NCBI GenBank assembly: GCA_011799875.1
Contig: CM022300.1
Location: forward strand, 239,146,807-239,210,806
Reading direction: 5' to 3'
DNA length: 64,000 bases
DNA from: Thinopyrum elongatum
Lineage: Eukaryota > Streptophyta > Magnoliopsida > Poales > Poaceae
Part shown: positions 56,313 to 64,000 of the stretch, in pieces
Layout: the number at the start of each line of letters is the position of its first letter
How positions within the stretch are numbered: the stretch's first letter is position 1
Position numbers and translations under genes: made by a program
Notes under the pieces: generated by a model
Database searches by the model: none
What the model was told of the DNA's origin: nothing
What the model saw: only the letters and a program-made list of their open reading frames with translations

Positions 56313-59300
56313 ATGTCGGATCTCCCCAAGCCCTCAGAAGTTAGTGCCGATAACATCATTAAGCCTGGTCTTGATGAACTATCGAATGAACATCGCAAGG
56401 CCTACGAAGCGCTCAAAAAACAGCGTGAAGAGGCTTTTGAGGCGCTCAAGAAGAAGCGCGAGGAGCAGGATTTGGAGGCGTTTCTTTCAAGTTTCAAGAA
56501 GGACCGTCAAGGCAACATCACTCCGGTTGGAAACGTCAATTTTCCTCCCCTCATTGACGAACAAGATGTAATCACTGTGAGTAAAGTTTTTTCTCCAGAG
56601 CAAGTGGCTATGATTGAAAGTCTTGTTAGTAAGGGTAATGTGATGACGTACAATTCTTTTGTGGTAAATACTAATGCTAAGAAAAATATGCCTCCGTCAT
56701 CTAGCGGTACTGTTGGTGTATCTGAAAACCCTAATCCAACTTTACCTATTTCATCGGCACCTCCTATACAACAACAATATAGTATGTCGTTGAATTTTTA
56801 CCCTAGTCAAACTAACCAGCTTGTGGCTGCACCTGCATATCCTAATCCTATTATGAGTGTGCCCAATTCGGCGTTAACGCCGAATCACTTTGTCACACCA
56901 CCCATAGGCGCAAACATGTTTGGTCTTCCGCCGAATTATGGTTCAGCGCCCATCCCACAAGTTGCACCAATAGCTAGTACTCAGGTTGCTCCTATGTCAT
57001 TGTCACAAACATCTTCATCTACCTCGGATCCAATTTTAGCTAAATTAAGGGAGGATTTGCATAAGATGTTTCTAGAAACTTTCGGAAACGAGCCGAAAGT
57101 AAAGAGTCGTGTGTACCAAAAGCCTTATCCTGAACACTTTGATGCAGTTTTGTACCCTCAAGGTTATAAGGTTCCTGATTTTGTCAAATTTAGTGGAGAG
57201 GGCACGAAAACAACATGGGAACATGTTAGTCACTATCTAGCGCAGTTGGGTGAAGCAGGTTCCATAGAAGACTTGAAAGTGCGTTTATTTCCATTATTTT
57301 TAACTGGTACCGCATTTTCATGGTTTGCTGCTTTACCACATGGTTCAATTCTCTTATGGTCGCAATTAGAGCAAAAGTTTCATGATCACTTTTATAGCGG
57401 CGATAATGAGCTTAAGTTGTCACATCTTACATCCATTAGGCAAAAACATGATGAATCGGTCACCGATTATGTCAAGAGATTTAGACATATAAAGAACCGA
57501 TGTTATAGCTTAGTGATAACTGAGAGAGACTTGGCGGATCTTGTTCTTAATGGTTTAAAAACTCACATTAAAGAGAGGCTAGAAAGTTATGAGTTTTTGA
57601 ATATTAACCAGGTCTTGCAAAAGCTTTGGCTCAAGAGAGTCGAAGTAAAGAGTTTCATAGGTCTACAACCGATCATCCTAGAATGCATATGGTTGAATAC
57701 AATGATGATAATTCAGACGATGAGGTTGATGTCTATACTACTGAGTTTGTTTGGTCCTCAAAGGCCAAACCCTATACATGCAATGCTCTTAAGCCGATTC
57801 GCAAGAATCGTGATGAGGAGATGAAGTTTACTTTTGATATATCTAAGTGTGATAAAATATTTGACGCTCTCTTGCAAGATAAGATGATGAGAATATCACA
57901 CACCATACCGCCGTTTGACGAGCTGAAACGGCGTGCTTATTGCAAGTACCATAATTCATTTTCTCATGCTACTAATGATTGCAATGTTTTTCGACGACAG
58001 ATACAATCGGCCATTAATGACGGACGATTGAATTTTGCTGAGATGCAAGTTGATAAACAACCCTTCCCGATAAACACCATGGACTTGGAGGGAAAGAAAA
58101 TGTTAATTCGGCCTAGCATAGCCGAATCTGCTAATAAAGATAATGTTGTTATTGGTGAACCCAGGAAAGGCAAGGAGGGCGACAAAGTCTTGGGAAGAGA
58201 GGTTGTGCTTGATAAGTAACCCGATGGCAAGGAAGTATTGAAGATCACCATAAAAAATCCTGCACTCGGGGTGCAACCACAAGTACAAGAAGATGCTCAT
58301 GTTAAATTTATCAAGCCCAAGAATTCAGAAGTTGGCAAGTGGGAAAAGAGTGAAACTAAGCGCAAGCGAATCAAGCCAACTTTTGATATGCTGCTATCCA
58401 AATATGCAAGTCAAGCGGCCGGTTCTAGCTCTAATCGGCCATCACATTCAAAGCGTTCAAGGTCGCCTCCGGAGCAAGAGTTTCGATGCTATGCAAGGCC
58501 ATATGGGTCATGGGCACCGACACCATGGATGTCACAACCCCCCTATGCGCCATATTACATGGGAGACTTCAATGGAGGATGGGGGCAGCCCCCAATGGCT
58601 CCTTATGCTTTCCATATGGGGTGGGCAGCACATAGAAGGCCAGCTCGCGAGAGGCTTTATTATCCCACACAAGGCCGTTTGAGCTATGGTGCTAATCGGC
58701 CAACAAAAATTTCTCCAAGTAAGGCCAATAAAAAAATGTGGCGTGTTAAGTCACCTAATGCGGAAACTTCAGAATGCGACAAGCAAAAGGAGATCAAAAG
58801 GCCGATTGTTGGTAATCTGGCTACTTCTAATGGTGATATTGTTATTGTTCAGCAAGGTTCCATGGTTAATGATCATGAGGCGAGCACAAGCAAGGCCAAA
58901 CCTAGGGATCCCAAATATACCCAACCTAAGTGGTGTCTTCCCGGTTTAACTAAGACCATGAAAAGGAGATTACAACGCATGAGGAACCACGAGAAGGTAG
59001 AGCGCAAAGAAGAGAAGCAAAGGGACGAATTATTCAATGAAATTCGGCCCATGGCACTCACAAAACAAGTGTGGAGGTCTAAACAAAAAGAAAACGCAGA
59101 TGCTTCTACATTAGCTACAACAACACCTTCACCACCAAAAGAGGATGATGCGACCCCTATTACATCGTCCACACCACCTGAAACATCCCCTTCAATTAAG
59201 GAAACTTTAAGCCCGATATACACATTGGAAGATGAAAATGAGATGGTGGATTACGAATCTACGCCGGTTCGGGAAGGTATGGATATTAATATGGTGTATT

Positions 59301-59875
59301 ACTTACCTGCCGAGTTTCGTGCTATAGGTGATGAAGAGGAGGTGGCCCAGCTGGATTTTGGTCCTAAGAACGCTATCTTCGAGAAGCCAAAAGAACCGGT
59401 GAAACACTTGAAGCCATTGTACCTCAAAGGTCATATTAACGGATCGCCGGTTGCTAGGATGCTCATTGATAGTGGTGCTGTGGGGAAAGAAAAGACAGAG
59501 GCCAAAGGTGTGCTGTGCATGGAACTCACCGTGGGAAGCAACAAAACTTTGGCCACCACATTCTTCATCGCCGAGGTGCAAGGTAACTATAATGTTATAT
59601 TAGGCCGCGATTGGGTTCATGCTAACCAATGTGTGCCATCTACCATGCATCAATTTTTAATACAATGGGTCGATGATGAGGTAGAAGTCATTCACGCGGA
59701 TAATTCGGCTTGTGTTGCTTTGGCCAATGCATCGGTGGATTGGAATCATCCCGATGTTACTTGCTTAACAGGGCGTGACCTCTCGGAGTTTGATTTCCTT
59801 AGTGCTACAAGGAACGGGTTCATTCCCATCTCTTTAAAGCCGATTGGTGGTAATCGGTTACAAGGTATGATGTGA
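56313..59875 (+). pseudogene. Gag and damaged protease of element E
   Basis: The ATG at 56313 (MSDLPKPSEVSADN) follows the leader. A charged coiled coil (about residues 25-70, EALKKQREEAFEALKKKREEQ) precedes the gag core (LFPLFLTGTAFSWFAALP, WSQLEQKFHDHFY, ITERDLADLVLNGLK). A one-base loss in an A-run near 57617 shifts the frame, which is then stopped by TAA at 58217-58219. It continues in that same frame to 59875 with a basic/proline-rich region. The protease is then met at ARMLIDSGAVG, jumping to KGVLCMELTVGSNKTLATTFF and NYNVILGRDWVHANQ. About forty residues usually found between these blocks are missing, so the protease should be inactive. The frame ends before any RT. Confidence 0.85.
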
Positions 59876-60042
59876 ACAAGAAGTTAAAATCAATGACCGA
59901 TATAAAATTATCGCCCTAAGCATAAACATGGCCGATATAGAAATTATCGCCCTAAGCGCATATGAATGGCCGATGGAGTGTTGACATCGTCCTTAGACCA
60001 ACGTATTGCAAGTTATTTTTCGGCGCGCAAGCTTTGCCAAAA

Positions 60043-60056
60043 AACAGGGGGGCATG
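60043..60056 (+). other. Polypurine tract of element E
   Basis: AAACAGGGGGGCATG-type sequence stands directly before the 3' LTR at 60057. Confidence 0.75.
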
Positions 60057-62277
60057 TGTTGACACCAGATTTTTGCATGGCACAAAACCCTATCAAGATG
60101 ACATTGGATGGAAAAAGTGTCAACTGGAAAGTTCTTCGTCTCATCGAAACAGACGATTTTGATATAAAAATCGTCTCCATCCAAGGTCGTATGTGGATTG
60201 TACAGCCAAAAACATGCGCTGCAGCAGTGTTTGGCCGGATCATCCGGGCCGGGGTCCAGATCATCCGGCCGGAGACCGAACAAACGACCCAAACAACAGA
60301 AGCTAAAAAGTTAGGCCGGATGATCTAGGTGTAGTCCCGGATGATCCGGGTAAAGGCCGGACGATCCGGGCAAGGATCCGGACGTCCGGACAACTTTTTT
60401 CTGCTGTAGATGTTAGAAAACAGCTCGAAACACCCTCAAGATGACCTCAAATCGAAAAGTGTTCAACAGCAAAGTTGTGCGTCTCGTCGAAACGGTTGAT
60501 TTTGATATAAAAATCATCTTAATACGAGTTCGTATGCAAAAGTTAGAGCCCGATTAGTGAGTTGCTCTCAGAAAACTGGGCTAGGCCGGATCTTCTGGGC
60601 CTTGAGCCGGACATCCGGGCCGAAGGTCGTGAATAGTCCGTGTTTTGTTAGGTTTTGATGATTTGGACGGCTAGGAAAGTCCTTTTCTTGTACGGGAAGT
60701 CCATCCGCCTCTTCTATAGACAAGAGGTGACGGCCGATTGAACAACAACAGACAATCGCAAAACCCATCTACTTTTTACCCTAGTTTTACATCTCTCCCT
60801 TGTTCTTTCTCTCTCGTTCTTCGTTCGTTCTTCGTATTGAAGGGCAGCGATCCTCGAGGCTCTAGGGGCGGGCGAACCGACCTAGGGCAGCCCATAGCCG
60901 CCGCGCGTCCAGACGGGGTCCCTCCCGGGCGCGTGGGGTTTCGGGTGCTCAAAAGCGCCCGCCGGATTGCTTGCGTAGCGCGCTTCCAGACGGGTCTCTT
61001 TCGACGTGAGCTGCGGTGCATCATCCTCGGCGTTGGAGGTACACGGTGACGTCAGGGCCGGTCCTGAGATTTTGGGGGCCTGGGGCGAAACTAAAATCCG
61101 GGGCCCCCTTGATAGAAGTTTCAAAATAATACACAATATACATATTTTCTATCCACTTTGATATTAGAGATTTAATTTTAAATCTTCCACAGGGAAGGAA
61201 CCATATGAATGCTTTGAGATAAGGTTTTTGCAGCAGCGCTCTAAAATCATAGAATTGATCATCATGTTAAACAGCGAGTTCTTAGAGAATTTGATGCACC
61301 TTAGTGGTTAATCTTCTTTCAGTAGACATCGTCTCAGAATCAAGGAACACAACTATGTAGAATATCCATCTCGCTTTATATTCGGTAGCTGTTATATCCT
61401 CCACCACATTTTCTTCATTTACCAATTTTTTAGCTTCTGAATTACAAAGTATACATAATGTTTATTACTCAAAATCCAACATGTGCTTCAAACCTATTTT
61501 GTGCTATTAACATCTTCTACACTAAATCATAAGTGTCGATCATAACCGAGTTATAACAATAAACTGTGCCTTGCGTAAACACACCAAATTGGCTAAGGTA
61601 TTTACTTGACTTGCTATTCGATTGAACAGCGACCACAACTAATTCATAATTCATGCAAAAAAAAACCAACTAATTCATAATCGAACAATAATGTCACGGC
61701 TCCTAATTTTGTAATACCAAGTGAAGGATTCTGCTTATGGTAACTACAATTTTCCGGCCGGGAGCAAGGAACGACAAATCTCAAAATCCATACAACCATA
61801 GGCAGGGACTGCATAGAACCTCATTGGATTCGATCAAAAAAGGGTGACACAATTCTTACCACGGCCCCACGATGAGTCCACAGGCCTGCTCCTTCTCCAT
61901 GGTCGCCGCCGCCGCGTCCGCATCAAAGGCGATGGTCTTGCTGCGTTAGGGCTGGAGTTTGGCGTGGGCGTCGTGTGCTACCATCTGCCAACGATGGTCA
62001 AGCCCCTCGTGCGCTGGGCTAGGCCCAATATCTTTGTTCGCTACACCCTAGGGCCCCCTTGGCCCCTGCAATCGCAAGGAGAAAAAGAGCACTGGTCGTG
62101 GCCTCGTGGGCTACTACGTGCTGGCTGCCTGTTGACTGAATGGTAATCTGAGCGTACGTTATGTTGCGTCCCTGCATCGCCTAGGTTACCTGCGAACTGG
62201 GAGGGGCCCCCTGGATTTTGGGGGCCCGGGGCGGCCGCCCCCCTGCCCCTCCCCAGGGCCGGCTTCGTGTGGGAACA
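60057..62277 (+). repeat. Element E 3' LTR, interrupted
   Basis: It is collinear with the 5' LTR up to GTGACGT at 61052 and again from TTCGTGTGGGAACA at 62264. It contains a small insertion relative to the 5' LTR near 60908 (CCAGACGG) and scattered substitutions. Confidence 0.85.
61053..62263. mobile_element. hAT-like non-autonomous element in E 3' LTR
   Basis: The ~1.2-kb insert starts CAGGGCCGGTCCTGAG and ends CCCCAGGGCCGGC, with paired G-rich/C-rich subterminal blocks (TTTTGGGGGCCTGGGGC and TTTTGGGGGCCCGGGGC). The CAGGGCCGGNCCTG terminus is typical of a hAT-like family in plants. No transposase is encoded. A clean 8-bp target duplication is not visible; the right terminus looks eroded. 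Confidence 0.6.
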
Positions 62278-62310
62278 AGTTGAGACACTTATTTGAGGAC
62301 AAAGGGAGTA

Positions 62311-63624
62311 TAATTTAGCAGGGTTAGTACAACAGACATTTCAAAACCAAGCATTCCAATGGCAAAACAAGAATGGTCATAGTTTATTACTTTGGGTACC
62401 CGTCGGCATTTTCCCACCCCACTAATAGTCATTTTCCAATCAAGTTCCTTTTGGCCGATCTCAGCATCTACTTCATAGAGCTCATAAAACTTCCCCTACA
62501 CATACATGAATAACACTTCTGTAGGTTATATATCTCAAGCACCAGAAAAGAGCTGGTCAACCTAGATAATTTTGGAGGTCAGGGGAGTCTGGGAGAGGGC
62601 CCAAAGCAGCATTCAAAACTGTGAGGTGTACAGAGTCTGAGAGGATAAGAACAAATGAAGGAACACAAAATAAAAGCAACTAACATTTTGGATTATTAAC
62701 CAGAACAAACATCATTCATATAGTAATCGAGTAAAACTGTGTAAGCTAACCTCTGATGCATATGTCAATATGCATAGAGTAATTGAGTAAAACTGTTTAA
62801 GTATGACCACTAAACAAAGAATTATGCTGTAGTCCCATGAGTAAAATGACATATCACAATTTGATGGCATGATAGTATGCAGACAGAATGACCTTTTAGT
62901 TTCTAGATAACAAAGCACATAGTTAAATGGAAGAAAGATATGATTCACTTGTCACCGAGGAGAAACAATCACATCTGGACAAACACCTCAAAGCAATGCC
63001 GCAAAGAACCACGGGCTACTGCACCTGAACAACAATTGTAGCAGAAGCAGTGACGTTACAAATGGATTTGTAATCAGATCATTATTATAGCTAAAATAAC
63101 ACCTTGCGATATAAAAATTATATGATTATTGGACTTACAGACATTCTATCCATCCTTTTTCCACTTCATTAAGAAATGATGGAAGCACCACACTAAATCG
63201 AAAAAAAAATCAAAGTTAGAACAACAATGACTTGATGATCTTCCACATAAAAATAAATCAGCAATGTGACCAAGAAATAGCAAAAAGTGCAGCACATAAT
63301 CTCTTTTGGTGCCTGTGGATTGGTGCCTGTACCTATTACCCTGTCAACAAATTGGAGCAAGATACTCGGCTTGCAAAGGAGAACTGCATCCAACTGCACA
63401 CATTCTTCAGCTGAGCTCGCCGCCTTGAACCTGTAAGATGTGTGGGAATCCCACAAGAATGAACGGCCTCAGCGATCTCCTCCATGCTGAATCCAGTGCC
63501 AGCAAGTTCCTCACACTGAAATCGAGCATCGTCCTGAGACTATGAACACCATGGGATAACTATTTGGATGCTAGCCAACTCTCCTTCATGGAGCTTGAAA
63601 TGAGACCAAATATAAAGTTACTAT
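62311..63624. other. Unassigned AT-rich region with possible exon on minus strand
   Basis: Mostly non-coding. On the minus strand at about 63540-63415 a short open stretch contains CEELAGTGFSMEEIAEAVHS, which has protein-like composition and could be an exon or remnant. No family recognised. Low confidence. Confidence 0.3.
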
Positions 63625-64000
63625 CAATCTATTCTTCCAAGAATCTTGGGATTGAGAACCTCGAGATTAAAAATAAATGCCTTTTGAGCAAGTGGCTATA
63701 TAGGTTATCGCAGGAATCGGAGGGTATGTGGGCACAAATCCTGAGAAATAAATACTTGCACTCTAAAACCCTCGCTCAGGTCACCGTAAGACCTAATGAT
63801 TCACCGTTTTGGAAAGGACTCATGAGAACAAAAGAGACTTTCTTCCATAGGGTGAAATTCGTTGTTGGGGACAAAACGACAACAAGGTTTTGGGAGGATA
63901 CATGGCTAGGTGACACGCCGCTAGCTCTCCAGTATCCTTCCGTGTATCATATTGCTCAACGTAAGGAGGATTATGTAGCAACAGTATTGCAGACGGTACC
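63625..64000 (+). mobile_element. 5'-truncated LINE running off the window
   Basis: The reading begins after the reverse transcriptase core (LGIENLEIKNKCLLSKWLYRL), then QILRNKYL, SPFWKGLMR, VKFVVGDKTTTRFWEDTWLG and LALQYPSVYHI. It is open to the window edge. It is a relative of the LINE at 27471-28586 and better preserved. The left boundary is approximate. Confidence 0.82.

Larger units (their letters stand above)
55263..62277 (+). mobile_element. Element E: gag-protease Ty3/gypsy (Tat-like) element
   Basis: It has a 5' LTR at 55263-56261 and a 3' LTR at 60057-62277 that is split by a 1.2-kb hAT-like insert. Target duplications AGTTG are exact (55258-55262 and 62278-62282). The internal region encodes gag and a damaged protease only; there is no RT, RNase H or integrase. 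The gag sequence looks most like the Tat lineage, with modest confidence. The element is non-autonomous by design or by deletion. Confidence 0.88.
49614..62308. mobile_element. Stowaway MITE split by two retrotransposons
   Basis: Three pieces, 49614-49654, 55232-55262 and 62283-62308, join into a MITE of about 98 bp. The left end is CTCCTTCCGTCCCAAAATAAG. The right end is CTTATTTGAGGACAAAGGGAG, its inverted partner. TA duplications flank it at 49612-49613 and 62309-62310. The gaps are elements D and E, each with its own 5-bp target duplication. It is non-coding. Confidence 0.85.

Noticed and set aside
63193..63456. 87-residue minus-strand frame near the window end
   Set aside because: Its C-terminal half is AT-rich, intron-like sequence. 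Only the short stretch upstream (about 63415-63540) looks protein-like, and that lies in another frame.

Overview
This is plant nuclear DNA, almost certainly from a large-genome Triticeae grass (wheat, Aegilops or barley type). The evidence is the content: layered LTR retrotransposons with tRNA-Asp and tRNA-iMet primer sites, LINE fragments, Stowaway and Harbinger-type MITEs, and GC-rich grass-like coding pieces. There are no bacterial operons, CRISPR arrays, rRNA genes or recognisable tRNA genes. I see no intact host gene. The only clean gene with its own promoter (45049-46017) belongs to a DNA transposon.

Left block (1-28971). A degenerate minisatellite is followed by a GC-rich, probably non-autonomous copia-like element (LTR 1242-1742). 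This is split by element A (2330-16904, minus strand), a Ty3/gypsy Athila-type retrotransposon with gag, protease, RT, RNase H, integrase and a late Athila ORF. That late ORF is interrupted by a 4.3-kb solo LTR (5600-9886). The copia-like internal region resumes at 16905 and is entered at 18169 by element B, a second, gag-protease-only Athila-type element on the plus strand. B carries a solo copia LTR in its protease (21997-23551), and its right end is replaced by a truncated LINE (27471-28586).

Middle block (28972-42620). A LINE (28986-37087) with a 14-bp target duplication is split by a second long solo LTR (32915-37050). A second copy of the copia-like element follows (LTR 37117-37960, with a Harbinger-type MITE). 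It contains a solo LTR of family B at exactly the same base as in copy 1. A third, indel-ridden copy of the internal region (41490-42494) and a truncated LTR end the block.

Right block (42621-64000). A candidate Helitron 5' end precedes a truncated LEA_2/NHL-type gene fragment. Next is a 1.8-kb Harbinger-like element with a TATA box and a 322-residue non-transposase ORF, then a Helitron 3' end and a Mutator-type foldback MITE. A Stowaway MITE of about 98 bp (49614-62308) has been split by two LTR retrotransposons. One is a chromodomain-bearing Reina-type element (D, 49655-55231, minus). The other is a gag-protease-only Tat-like element (E, 55263-62277, plus), whose 3' LTR contains a hAT-like element. 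The window ends inside another LINE.

Insertion order can be read from target-site duplications and internal empty sites. None of the element polyproteins that should carry a full gag-pol is intact, so activity would need help from elsewhere. I found no convincing new biological system. The best leads are the transposon-borne gene at 45049-46017, the identical nested junction in two copia copies, and the suspicious third copy.
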